Below are positions 5,991-13,346 of a stretch of DNA of 13,495 nucleotides, piece by piece. The DNA lies in assembly GCA_905210885.1 (NCBI GenBank), contig CAJLYO010000022.1, positions 1 to 13,495 of the forward strand. The letters are read 5' to 3'. Made by a program: the position numbers and the translations under genes. The DNA comes from an uncultured Eubacteriales bacterium. GTDB taxonomy: Bacteria > Bacillota > Clostridia > Monoglobales > Firm-18. Position 1 is the first letter of the stretch; every line of letters begins with the position of its first letter. The notes beneath the pieces were generated by a model. The model was not told the DNA's origin. It searched no databases and saw nothing but the letters and a program-made list of their open reading frames with translations.

Positions 5991-6092
5991 ATGAACGGCA
6001 ATACAAAAGAAATAAATGAAAGCATATCCCGTCTTATCTCCGCCCTGGAGGATATGCATGACATGCTTTCGCAATACAGTGAGGATAAGTAA
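5991..6092 (+). CDS. Hypothetical 33-aa protein
   Basis: ATG 5991 is preceded by AGAGGTGAT, an almost ideal ribosome binding site, and the frame ends at TAA 6090-6092. The product is acidic and polar and should form one amphipathic helix over most of its length (EINESISRLISALEDMHDML). It has no signal peptide, no membrane span and no cysteine. No family is recognised. It is a complete transcription unit by itself: promoter 5943-5971, ORF, and terminator 6102-6135. A role by binding another protein is possible but is only a guess. The RNA could also act as a small regulatory RNA. Confidence 0.6.
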   Translation: MNGNTKEINESISRLISALEDMHDMLSQYSEDK

Positions 6093-6100
6093 AATACAAC

Positions 6101-6135
6101 GGGGAACGGTTTTTATGCCGTTCCCTAAAATTTTT
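6101..6135 (+). terminator. Intrinsic terminator of the 33-aa gene, perhaps shared by the convergent ATPase gene
   Basis: GGGAACGG (6102-6109) pairs with CCGTTCCC (6118-6125) around an 8-base loop; TAAAATTTTT follows. The U run starts five bases after the stem, which weakens it a little. The ATPase gene on the other strand ends at 6137, and on that strand the same hairpin follows with a weaker T-rich tail, so it may work in both directions. Confidence 0.72.
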
Positions 6136-6136
6136 A

Positions 6137-7135
6137 TTAGCCGAAAATTTTATTTAAAATTACATCTTTAACATTTTCAAGTTCTGCGTAATCTATGCGT
6201 TCAAGATATTTTCTGTTAACGCGCTCGTAACACTCACGGGCGCTTTTTAAATGCCCCGTTGCGGCGGCAATATGCAATGCGTAATCCGCTTTAATTGCGT
6301 CAAGCTCTGCTTTATATTTTTCGTCCGTTCCCTCTTTTATTGCTTCTTTGCAGACATCTACGATTTCGTCACTTTCCAGACTCGGGAAATACTCGTGGGG
6401 TGCGGTGCTGTCAAAAATACATACATTTAAGTCCTTAAACACAAGCATGTCAAGGCTTTTCGGGTCAAAGGCACAATGATAAACATCGGTGTCTATCCCC
6501 ATTTCGCATGCCTTTTTCAAAAGCTTTTTCATGATTGTTGACTTACCGCTGCCCGGTCTTCCCTTTATAAAATAACGTTTTTTACAGCCTTCCGTTATAT
6601 TTTCAACATAGTCCTTTGAGCCGTCTGCGGTTGCCGCGCCGAAAAACCTGTCGCGCACTGACGGCGTTTTGCCAAGGAACTCAATGTCGAAAATTATGTT
6701 TTCAAGTCTTAGCTCAAGTGCGTCAAGTGCGTCAAAATTAATGTTGTCAAGATATATTTTCTCCCAGCTGTCGTGAATTTTCAGTGCCTCGGCAAATTCC
6801 CTGTATGCTTCGTTTAAATGATTTTTGCACTCCTTAAATCCCACGAGATTTTCCGGAATACCTATAAGACGGCTTTGGGTGCAGTATGCCGGAATATTTA
6901 TAACAGACGCGCTTTGCCCGGGCAGAATTACGCCTTCGATTCTGTTGTCTATGCAGTTATGTATTATCTCGGCGTCCGGGGTGTTTGCAATAACGCTTTT
7001 TATTATATCCTCTGCGGCAACGGAAGGGTAGCTGCTTAAGCTGACTGCATGCTTCAGATCCGCCGTGTTGGAGTCGTAATAACTTACAAATCCGGCAGAG
7101 CTGTTTGAATTAATAAAAATATTGATGTTTGACAT
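6137..7135 (-). CDS. Paired P-loop ATPase-like protein, first P-loop degenerate
   Basis: The 332-residue protein resembles a family of duplicated P-loop proteins in spore-forming Firmicutes (PRK06851 type, from memory). The second half is well kept: RDRFFGAATADGS (161-173), RYFIKGRPGSGKST with Walker A at 192-200, VYHCAFDPKSLDM (218-230) and IFDSTAPHEYFPS (240-252), the switch-like signature. The first half shows the same layout: SSAGFVSYYDS (12-22), then a strand, IIHNC (57-61) and IEGVILPG (66-73). Where Walker A should be it reads SLSSYPSVAAED (32-43), without the GxxxxGK[ST] pattern, so this site probably no longer binds nucleotide. The start is ATG 7135 with AAAGGAGAG 6 bases upstream; the longer frame to 7237 has no such site. 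Substrate and process are unknown. Confidence 0.82.
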   Translation of the reverse strand: MSNINIFINSNSSAGFVSYYDSNTADLKHAVSLSSYPSVAAEDIIKSVIANTPDAEIIHNCIDNRIEGVILPGQSASVINIPAYCTQSRLIGIPENLVGFKECKNHLNEAYREFAEALKIHDSWEKIYLDNINFDALDALELRLENIIFDIEFLGKTPSVRDRFFGAATADGSKDYVENITEGCKKRYFIKGRPGSGKSTIMKKLLKKACEMGIDTDVYHCAFDPKSLDMLVFKDLNVCIFDSTAPHEYFPSLESDEIVDVCKEAIKEGTDEKYKAELDAIKADYALHIAAATGHLKSARECYERVNRKYLERIDYAELENVKDVILNKIFG

Positions 7136-7156
7136 GTTTTTCTCTCCTTTCAACCT

Positions 7157-7186
7157 ATAATATGCAAATTTAAAAATTTGTGTGAA
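7157..7186 (-). promoter_or_regulatory. Promoter of the paired P-loop ATPase gene
   Basis: On the minus strand TTCACA (7186-7181), 18 bases, and TATTAT (7162-7157), each 5/6 to consensus, lie 21 bases before ATG 7135. TTGACT (7195-7190) just upstream is an alternative -35, with a weaker -10 (TAAATT) 17 bases on. Confidence 0.5.
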
Positions 7187-7201
7187 TTTAGTCAATACAG
7201 G

Positions 7202-7230
7202 TTGAATTTTAAAATAATTTATGGTAAAAT
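7202..7230 (+). promoter_or_regulatory. Promoter of the LtaS-like gene with extended -10
   Basis: TTGAAT (7202-7207), a 17-base spacer ending in TGG, and TAAAAT (7225-7230). The TGn extension is present. Transcription would start about 7237, leaving an unusually short leader of about 18 bases before ATG 7255. Confidence 0.72.
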
Positions 7231-7254
7231 AGAGCATTGGAGATGGTAGAAAAA

Positions 7255-9096
7255 ATGAAAAAACTGCTAAATAATAAGTTTAACTGGAAACTTGCCTTGC
7301 CGGCAATTTTAATATTATCCGTATTTATGACTTTTATTCAAATTTTTGTGCAGGTGATCGACCCGTCGGTTGCCGCAGGTTACTTTAAGGTGCCGCTGCT
7401 TTTCTTTTTAAACATGTTGCCGGTACTTTTGTGCATGGCTTTTCTGTATTTTGCGACAAATAATATTTGCGTAAGCTACAGTGTTACGGCGGCGGTTTTG
7501 TTTGCGCTGCTGACCGTGAATCATTATAAAATATATTTCAGGGACGACCCCCTTAACCCCAATGACATGCTTCTTTACAAGGAAGTCGGAAATATCGTGC
7601 AGAATTATCAGCTTACGTTAAGCCGGCGCATTGTGATTGCGGCGATTATATTTATTGTTCTTGCCGTGCTTGCCGGCTTTTTCCTTCGCACGGTGAAGGA
7701 AAAATGGTATGTCCGCTGTGCGGGTTTGGTATGTGTTATTGCGCTGGGGGCTGTGTCGCTTAAATTTTTGTATCACAATAACGAACTTTACGACAGCTTT
7801 AACCTTAACGAAAACTATTACAGAGAGGTAAGCGTTAACAATTCAAGGGGTCTTATATATAATTTTCTGTATAAAACAACAGGCGTATACTACAAAAAAC
7901 CTGACGGCTACACGCCTAAAAAAGCGGAAAAATACCTTGAGAGTTACGGCAAGGAGTACACCGACGACCAAAAACTTCCGAATATTATCGCCATAATGAG
8001 TGAGGCGTTCTTTGACCCGACTGTGTGCAAAAATCTGCAATACTACGACGGCATGGACCCTATGACGGAGTATAATAAGCTAAAGCCTGAGTCGCTTTAC
8101 GGAACACTTATTGTCCCCGGCTTTGCCGGCGGAACATCGTCAACGGAATTTGAGTTTTTAAGCGGTGACAACCTGTCGCTTCTTGATAAGTCGCTGCCGA
8201 CGGTGTATAAAACCCATATAACAAAGAAAATGTACGGCTTGCCCTATGCTTTAAACGAGCTTGGCTACCGTTCAATTGCAATCCACCCCGGCGACAAGTG
8301 GTTTTATAACAGGGAAAATGTGTACAAGCGTATGGGTTTTGAGGAGTTTACGACTAAGGAGGATTTGCCCCAGGACGTTGAAAAGGTTCACTGGTATGTG
8401 TCGGACAACGTAACAGGCGACCTTGTTATAGACAAATATAAACAGCATCTTAAGGAGCACCCCGGTCAGAACTATTTTAACTTTACCGTTACCATTCAGA
8501 ACCATGGCCCCTATGAAAGCGAATTTATCGAACGTTCGCCGCGGATTAAGCCTATGGACAGCATGCCTGATGATATGTATAATTTGGTTAACAATTATTT
8601 AAACGGTGTTGCAGACACTGTTAATCTTTTAAAACGCGTTACGGATTATGCAAAAAGTCTGGACGAGCCTACGGTTGTTGTGTTTTTCGGTGACCATCTG
8701 CCGTTTTTCGATAATGATTTTGTCACCTATGAAAAGGCAGGCTACGATCTTACCGGAGATACAATTGAAGACTTGGTTAAAAAGCACAGCGTTCCGTTTA
8801 TCATATGGGGCAACGACAGTGCAAAAGAGCTTGTGTCCGACAGCGGCGCAAAGGTTATGCAGGGAGATTACGGTCCTGTATCGGCAAACTTTTTGTCGGT
8901 GCTTTTAATGAAGTATATTAACATGAAAATGCCGCCGTTTTTTGACTATGTAAACAGCATATTTAACGAAGTGCATGTTGTTGCGCCGACTTATTTCTAC
9001 AACGGAAAGGAATACAGCCAGTTCTGCAAAGGACGTCAGCTTGAAGCTCTGAAGGGGTATAAATACCTGCAATATTATAACATGAGAAATTATTAA
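7255..9096 (+). CDS. LTA synthase-family membrane phosphoglycerol transferase
   Basis: Members of this alkaline-phosphatase-superfamily (sulfatase fold) group transfer glycerol phosphate from phosphatidylglycerol onto lipoteichoic acid or other glycans outside the cell. The 613 residues split into about five N-terminal membrane segments (roughly 15-35, 45-67, 70-90, 125-144, 155-174) and an extracellular catalytic domain (about 240-570). Catalytic and metal residues are IIAIMSEAF with Glu250, GGTSSTEFEF with nucleophile Thr294, and FFGDHLP with Asp480 and His481; IQNHGPY (415-421) is also conserved. Upstream in-frame codons TTG 7237 and ATG 7243 lie at or next to the expected transcription start, so ATG 7255 is preferred, although its GGAG lies 12 bases away. 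radA follows after 11 bases. Whether it makes LTA or decorates another polymer is not shown. Confidence 0.87.
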   Translation: MKKLLNNKFNWKLALPAILILSVFMTFIQIFVQVIDPSVAAGYFKVPLLFFLNMLPVLLCMAFLYFATNNICVSYSVTAAVLFALLTVNHYKIYFRDDPLNPNDMLLYKEVGNIVQNYQLTLSRRIVIAAIIFIVLAVLAGFFLRTVKEKWYVRCAGLVCVIALGAVSLKFLYHNNELYDSFNLNENYYREVSVNNSRGLIYNFLYKTTGVYYKKPDGYTPKKAEKYLESYGKEYTDDQKLPNIIAIMSEAFFDPTVCKNLQYYDGMDPMTEYNKLKPESLYGTLIVPGFAGGTSSTEFEFLSGDNLSLLDKSLPTVYKTHITKKMYGLPYALNELGYRSIAIHPGDKWFYNRENVYKRMGFEEFTTKEDLPQDVEKVHWYVSDNVTGDLVIDKYKQHLKEHPGQNYFNFTVTIQNHGPYESEFIERSPRIKPMDSMPDDMYNLVNNYLNGVADTVNLLKRVTDYAKSLDEPTVVVFFGDHLPFFDNDFVTYEKAGYDLTGDTIEDLVKKHSVPFIIWGNDSAKELVSDSGAKVMQGDYGPVSANFLSVLLMKYINMKMPPFFDYVNSIFNEVHVVAPTYFYNGKEYSQFCKGRQLEALKGYKYLQYYNMRNY

Positions 9097-9107
9097 GGAG
9101 ATTTGCA

Positions 9108-10469
9108 ATGAAAGAAAAAACTGTCTTTTTCTGCAGCGAATGCGGCTACGAAACGCCGAAATGGCTTGGCAAATGCCCCGGCTGCGATGCATGGGGAACC
9201 CTTGTTGAACAAAGGGTTACAAAGCCTTCAAAGTCGTCAGCGTCGTCTTTTGTGTCTGCTTCGCCGGCATCGCGTCCCAAAAAGCTTAAAGATGTTGTCG
9301 TAACTGCCGAGGAGCGTTTTACAACAGGTATAGATGAATTTGACAGGGTGCTCGGCGGAGGTATCGTAAAAGGCTCGCTGATATTAATCGGCGGTGCGCC
9401 CGGTATAGGAAAATCCACACTTTCACTGCAAATGTGCCGTACAATAGATACGGATAAAACTATTTTGTATGTGTCGGCAGAGGAATCTCAGGCGCAGATA
9501 AAGATGAGGGCGGACAGGCTGGGAATCGAAAACGAAAACATGCTTTTGTACGCGGAAACCAATTTGGATGAAATTGAGGCGACAATAAGCGAATTTAACC
9601 CCGCGGTTGTTATAATAGACTCTATTCAGACGGTGTACCGTCCGTCGCTGACCTCCGCGTCGGGAAGTGTCAGCCAGGTTCGCGACGCAACAATGTCCCT
9701 TATGAAAATCGCCAAGGAAAATAACATTTCCGTTTTTATAGTTGGTCATGTTACAAAGGAAGGTTCTCTTGCGGGTCCGCGTGTTTTGGAACATATGGTA
9801 GACTGCGTTTTGTACTTTGAGGGACAGCAGCACCAGCAGCACAGAATATTAAGAGCGGTTAAAAACCGTTTCGGTTCGACAAACGAAATAGGCGTTTTTG
9901 AAATGTGCGACAAGGGACTTGAACAGGTCGTAAACCCGTCAATGCTTATGCTTGGTGAGCGCCCCGGGGACGTTTCCGGCTCATGCGTTGTAAGCACTAT
10001 GGAGGGTACGCGCCCGATTCTTGCGGAAATTCAGGCACTTGTGTCCAAAACGCCGTTTCCCGTTCCGAAAAGAATGTCTGCCGGAATCGATTATAACAGA
10101 ATTTCTCTTATTATCGCCGTTTTGGAAAAACGCGTGCGACTGAATCTTTCAAACCAGGACGCATACGTTAATGTAACCGGCGGAATGAAAATAGACGAGC
10201 CGGCTGCGGATTTGGGCATCGCTCTTGCGGTCGCGTCAAGTTTTAAAGGCTTTGCAGTGCCTAAAACCGTTGCGGCAATGGGGGAAATAGGTCTTACCGG
10301 CGAAGTGCGCGCGGTAAGCTTTGCACAGCGCCGTATCAACGAGGCGGTTAAGTTGGGGTTTGACACAATATTAGTGCCGTCATGGAACAAAAAAGGCATA
10401 ACTCCGCCGGAAAACGTAAAAATTCATTACGTGTCAAATGTGGGCGAAGCGATTGCACTGTTTAGGTAA
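9108..10469 (+). CDS. radA: DNA repair protein RadA/Sms
   Basis: RadA is a RecA-like branch-migration helicase that helps process recombination intermediates. The 453 residues match the usual length. In order: a C4 zinc finger with Cys9, Cys12, Cys23 and Cys26 (CSECG and CPGCDAWG), a RecA-type ATPase with Walker A GGAPGIGKST (95-104) and the strand VVIIDSIQT (Walker B, about 167-175), the RadA-specific KNRFG (252-256), and a Lon-protease-like C-terminal domain with GGMKIDEPAADLGIALA (359-375). AAGGAG 7 bases before ATG 9108 overlaps the stop codon of the LtaS-like gene, so the two are probably co-transcribed. In many Clostridia radA is near clpC or disA; here it is not, as far as the window shows. 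Confidence 0.96.
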   Translation: MKEKTVFFCSECGYETPKWLGKCPGCDAWGTLVEQRVTKPSKSSASSFVSASPASRPKKLKDVVVTAEERFTTGIDEFDRVLGGGIVKGSLILIGGAPGIGKSTLSLQMCRTIDTDKTILYVSAEESQAQIKMRADRLGIENENMLLYAETNLDEIEATISEFNPAVVIIDSIQTVYRPSLTSASGSVSQVRDATMSLMKIAKENNISVFIVGHVTKEGSLAGPRVLEHMVDCVLYFEGQQHQQHRILRAVKNRFGSTNEIGVFEMCDKGLEQVVNPSMLMLGERPGDVSGSCVVSTMEGTRPILAEIQALVSKTPFPVPKRMSAGIDYNRISLIIAVLEKRVRLNLSNQDAYVNVTGGMKIDEPAADLGIALAVASSFKGFAVPKTVAAMGEIGLTGEVRAVSFAQRRINEAVKLGFDTILVPSWNKKGITPPENVKIHYVSNVGEAIALFR

Positions 10470-10506
10470 GGGAAAGTTAAATCGTATGAGTTCGACTCTC
10501 CTTTGT

Positions 10507-11349
10507 CTAAGTAAAGTTCCTGTAATCCGACGGTGCTTTGCCTGTGTGCTTTTTAAAACACTTTGAAAAATGACTTGCGTCCGGTATTCCGGAAAGTTCT
10601 GCAACGGTTTGTATGGGATAATCCGTGGACTGCAAAAGCGCTATAGCTTTGTTCATTCTGTAGTCCGTTAGAAATTTATGCAGAGTTGTGCCGGTAAACT
10701 GAATCATTAATTTGCTGATATAATTGGGGTGGTAATGAAATTCCGCCCCGATTTCTTTATATGTAATATTTTTTCTGTAATTTTCTTTAATGTATGAAAT
10801 GACCTTAGCTGCCGTATCATTTGTTTTTTTGCTGTCCGGGAGATTTTTAAGCCTTGCCGCGGAAACGAGAATTTCAGTGAGAAGAGCGGTGCACTTTTTT
10901 GAACTGTACATTTGCTTGTTGTCGTATTCGTTCTTTAATTCCGTGAATTTTTCCTCAAGAAAATGTGCGCCTTGTATCGCAAAATATCGGCAGAATACGG
11001 TTTCATCATTTATAACACACGGGTCTGTCAGCATTTTCGGGGTAAAGGCGGACGCTCTTACGGGCGGTACGGGTATGTTACAGCTTTTTCTTTTGCACGT
11101 AAAGTCAAAATTACAGCCGATAAAGCAGAGCGGCTGTTTACTCGGCAAAAAGGTGTAAGGCACCGCGGCGCTCCAGTATACGAGAGTCCCTTTTTTAATT
11201 TTTACCGTGCAGCCGTCTATTATCATTTCGCCGTTTCCCGATATGCAGTAAAAAATCCTGTTGTCCAATGCAACCATTTTGTTTTTGTATGCAATTTGTT
11301 TTTGCGTTCTTACAAATCTTACATACGGATTGATTTCTTCAAAATTCAT
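10507..11349 (-). CDS. AraC-family transcriptional regulator
   Basis: The 280 residues have a cupin-like N-terminal sensing domain (about 15-130; for example GNGEMIIDGCTVKIKKGTLVYW at 38-59) and a C-terminal pair of helix-turn-helix motifs (about 180-278): ITYKEIGAEFHYHPNYISKLM and PIQTVAELSGIPDASHFSKCF, ending with the family's GKAPSDYR. GGTGAT lies 3 bases before ATG 11349. It diverges from the sugar-isomerase-family gene across a 109-base region in which the two promoters overlap, so it most likely controls that gene, and possibly itself, in response to a sugar. The ligand is unknown. Confidence 0.9.
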   Translation of the reverse strand: MNFEEINPYVRFVRTQKQIAYKNKMVALDNRIFYCISGNGEMIIDGCTVKIKKGTLVYWSAAVPYTFLPSKQPLCFIGCNFDFTCKRKSCNIPVPPVRASAFTPKMLTDPCVINDETVFCRYFAIQGAHFLEEKFTELKNEYDNKQMYSSKKCTALLTEILVSAARLKNLPDSKKTNDTAAKVISYIKENYRKNITYKEIGAEFHYHPNYISKLMIQFTGTTLHKFLTDYRMNKAIALLQSTDYPIQTVAELSGIPDASHFSKCFKKHTGKAPSDYRNFT

Positions 11350-11402
11350 ATAATCACCGAAATATTTATTTTTTACAAATTTATCTTTAGATTTTCAATG
11401 TT

Positions 11403-11431
11403 ATTTTATCATATTCCGGGTGTATAATCAA
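11403..11431 (-). promoter_or_regulatory. Promoter of the AraC-family gene
   Basis: On the minus strand TTGATT (11431-11426), a 17-base spacer ending in TGA, and TAAAAT (11408-11403) make an extended -10 promoter, with a leader of about 47 bases. Its -35 overlaps the plus-strand TATAAT at 11423-11428. Confidence 0.65.
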
Positions 11432-11439
11432 GATATAAT
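11423..11439 (+). promoter_or_regulatory. -10 region(s) for the isomerase gene, overlapping the divergent promoter
   Basis: Two perfect TATAAT hexamers, at 11423-11428 and 11434-11439, are 11 bases (one helical turn) apart. Neither has a recognisable -35 at 16-18 bases, which suits a promoter needing an activator such as the divergent AraC-family protein. The first overlaps the -35 of the regulator's own promoter. Confidence 0.5.
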
Positions 11440-11458
11440 TTCGGAGGAGGAAGGCTCT

Positions 11459-12913
11459 ATGATAGAGAGAAAATGCAAAAGAACAGGTAAAATCGGTATT
11501 TTTGCCGTAGCCCATGCAGTGTATTGGGAACAGTTTGAAGGGCTTTATGACAATATATTAAAATATCACAAGGATTTTTGCGAAATGGTTGCGGCAAACG
11601 ATGTTGAAATTGTTGATTTCGGCATGATTGACAGCAGCGAAAAAGCCTTTGCGGCAGTTCCGAAAATGCTTGCCGCAAACGTTGACGTAATGTTTTGCAA
11701 TATGGTAACATACGCAACCTCGTCGGTTTTTGCACCGATAATCAAACGCCTTGACAAGCCTGTGGTTCTTACCGCGCTGCAGCCGCGAAATGCTCTTGAT
11801 TACACAAAAGCAAGCACATTTATGCAGCTTGAAAACGATAATATTTGTTCGGTTCCCGAGTTTACCGGGGTAGCCGTTCGCATGGGTAAAAAGGTGGCAG
11901 ATGTTATAATCGGAAGTTTGTATAACGACGATGACGCCAAAGCGGAGGTTGCGCGATGGTGCGATATCGCAAAGGTTCTCCATGCCCTAAACGGTGCAAG
12001 AATAGGGCTTATGGGGCACGTTTTGGAGGCTATGTACGATATGCATGCCGACCCCACGGCGATTGCGGCGGCGTTCGGAGTGCATGTACCACTTTTGGAA
12101 ATCGAGGACGTAATAGAGCTTTATAATACGGTTACTCCCGATGAAATCAAGGATAAACGACAGCTGATTCTGCGGGAATTTGATACCCCCGAGCCCGGCA
12201 GCGATTCCGTAGCGGTAAAGCTGACAGATGAGGATCTTACCCAGTCGGCTCATACGGCGGCCGCACTTGATAAATTTATTGAAAAATACCGGTTAAACGG
12301 TCTTGCGTATTATTATGAAGGAAAACACGATACGATACAAAGAACCGTTGCAACCACGTTTATCGTAGGCAATTCGATTTTAAACGCACAGGGCATACCC
12401 ATGTGCGGAGAGTTTGACATAAAAACCTGTATTGCCATGCTTATTATGGATAGGCTAGATATCGGCGGCAGTTTTGCCGAACTGCACCCCTTTGATTTTA
12501 ACGAAGATTTTATACTGATTGGACACGACGGCCCTCATCACTTAAGAATTGCCCAGGGCAAGCCGGTTTTGCGCAGTCTTACAAAATACCACGGTAAGCC
12601 GGGACACGGCGCCTCTGTTGAATTTAAAATTAAGGAAGGCGACATAACAATGCTTGGAATAACCCAAAAGGCGGACGGCAGTTTTAAATTTGTAATAGGC
12701 GAGGGCGAATCGAAAAAAGGTCCCATACCCCCGACGGGAAATACAAATACCCGCGGATTTTTCAAGCCTTCCACAAAAGAATTTGTTAAAAAATGGGCTA
12801 TGGAAGGTCCTGCCCACCACTATGCTCTGGGTGTCGGCCATCATGGAAAAACTCTGAAAATGATTGCCGATGTTTTGGGTATTGAAAGCGTTATGATAGG
12901 CTGCGAAGAATAA
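11459..12913 (+). CDS. L-arabinose/L-fucose isomerase-family protein
   Basis: A 484-residue protein of the AraA/FucI superfamily, metal-dependent enzymes interconverting aldoses and ketoses. Landmarks: a Rossmann-like N-terminal domain (KIGIFAVAHAVYWEQF, 11-26), GARIGLMGHVLEAMYDMHAD (179-198), GLAYYYEGKHDT (281-292), MCGEFDIKT (315-323), FAELHPFDFNED (339-350), IGHDGPHH (354-361) and GPAHHYALGVGHH (450-462). The Glu and His of these last motifs are likely metal ligands by analogy with AraA (Glu/Glu/His/His); exact assignment needs an alignment. The start is ATG 11459, 8 bases after GGAGGAGG; the frame extends to GTG 11420, but that lies before the -10. No sugar kinase, epimerase or transporter adjoins it, so the substrate is open. 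Confidence 0.85.
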   Translation: MIERKCKRTGKIGIFAVAHAVYWEQFEGLYDNILKYHKDFCEMVAANDVEIVDFGMIDSSEKAFAAVPKMLAANVDVMFCNMVTYATSSVFAPIIKRLDKPVVLTALQPRNALDYTKASTFMQLENDNICSVPEFTGVAVRMGKKVADVIIGSLYNDDDAKAEVARWCDIAKVLHALNGARIGLMGHVLEAMYDMHADPTAIAAAFGVHVPLLEIEDVIELYNTVTPDEIKDKRQLILREFDTPEPGSDSVAVKLTDEDLTQSAHTAAALDKFIEKYRLNGLAYYYEGKHDTIQRTVATTFIVGNSILNAQGIPMCGEFDIKTCIAMLIMDRLDIGGSFAELHPFDFNEDFILIGHDGPHHLRIAQGKPVLRSLTKYHGKPGHGASVEFKIKEGDITMLGITQKADGSFKFVIGEGESKKGPIPPTGNTNTRGFFKPSTKEFVKKWAMEGPAHHYALGVGHHGKTLKMIADVLGIESVMIGCEE

Positions 12914-12927
12914 TTAATGTATTTTAT

Positions 12928-12964
12928 GCACACAGAATTGCTTGTTTTTCTGTGTGCTTTTTTT
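12928..12964 (+). terminator. Strong intrinsic terminator after the isomerase gene
   Basis: GCACACAGAA (12928-12937) pairs perfectly with TTCTGTGTGC (12948-12957) over 10 bp with a 10-base loop, followed at once by seven T residues. It lies 15 bases after the isomerase stop and closes a single-gene unit. Confidence 0.93.
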
Positions 12965-12965
12965 A

Positions 12966-12994
12966 TTGCGGAATTAAAAATAGTATGATAGAAT
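12966..12994 (+). promoter_or_regulatory. Promoter of the DRTGG-PHP operon
   Basis: TTGCGG (12966-12971), a 17-base spacer ending in TGA, and TAGAAT (12989-12994). The -35 is weak but the extended -10 compensates. It starts two bases beyond the terminator tail and precedes ATG 13017 by 22 bases. Confidence 0.55.
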
Positions 12995-13016
12995 ATACTA
13001 AAAGGAGATGATTGCC

Positions 13017-13346
13017 ATGAAGTTAAGAGATGCCGCGCAAAGCCTGGGACTTGTGTGTGTTACGGAAAACGACAGCGGAGATCGGGAAGTTACGGGGTGC
13101 TATATCGGTGACCTTTTAAGCTGGGTTATGTCAAAAGCACAGCCGGGAAATATTTGGATTACGGTGCAGACAAATATTAACATTCTTGCGGTTGCGACCC
13201 TTGCCGATACGGCATGCATTGTAATTCCGGAGGATATTAAAGTGGATGATATGACGCTTAAAAAGGCAAATATTCAGGAAATTTCCATATATCAAAGCTC
13301 CAAGACAAGCTATCAGCTTGCAAAAGAGCTGTCGGCGCTGATATGA
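13017..13346 (+). CDS. DRTGG-domain protein
   Basis: This 109-residue protein is one DRTGG domain: the signature appears as DREVTGCYIGDLLSWVM (22-38), with GNIWITVQTNINILAVA (44-60) forming the core strand-helix unit. In some larger enzymes the domain accompanies a catalytic part; stand-alone copies are frequent in Clostridia beside a PHP-domain protein, an anti-sigma-like kinase, NuoE/NuoF-like subunits and [FeFe] hydrogenase. The start is ATG 13017: AAAGGAGATGAT supplies the site, and the ATG at 13008 is part of that site. The last bases overlap the next start (ATGA). Biochemical role is unknown; a regulatory or ligand-binding role is a guess. Confidence 0.85.
   Translation: MKLRDAAQSLGLVCVTENDSGDREVTGCYIGDLLSWVMSKAQPGNIWITVQTNINILAVATLADTACIVIPEDIKVDDMTLKKANIQEISIYQSSKTSYQLAKELSALI

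Noticed and set aside
7136..7237. 34-residue N-terminal extension of the paired P-loop ATPase
   Set aside because: The extension covers the gene's own promoter, and AAAGGAGAG is correctly spaced for ATG 7135.
10484..10503. tRNA T-arm-like GAGTTCGACTC between radA and the AraC-family gene
   Set aside because: Only a 3-bp stem is present, with no acceptor, D-arm or anticodon arm in the 37-base gap, so it is most likely chance; it is also too weak to be a terminator.
11420..11458. Earlier GTG start of the isomerase-family gene
   Set aside because: It lies upstream of both TATAAT elements and lacks a ribosome binding site; GGAGGAGG serves ATG 11459.
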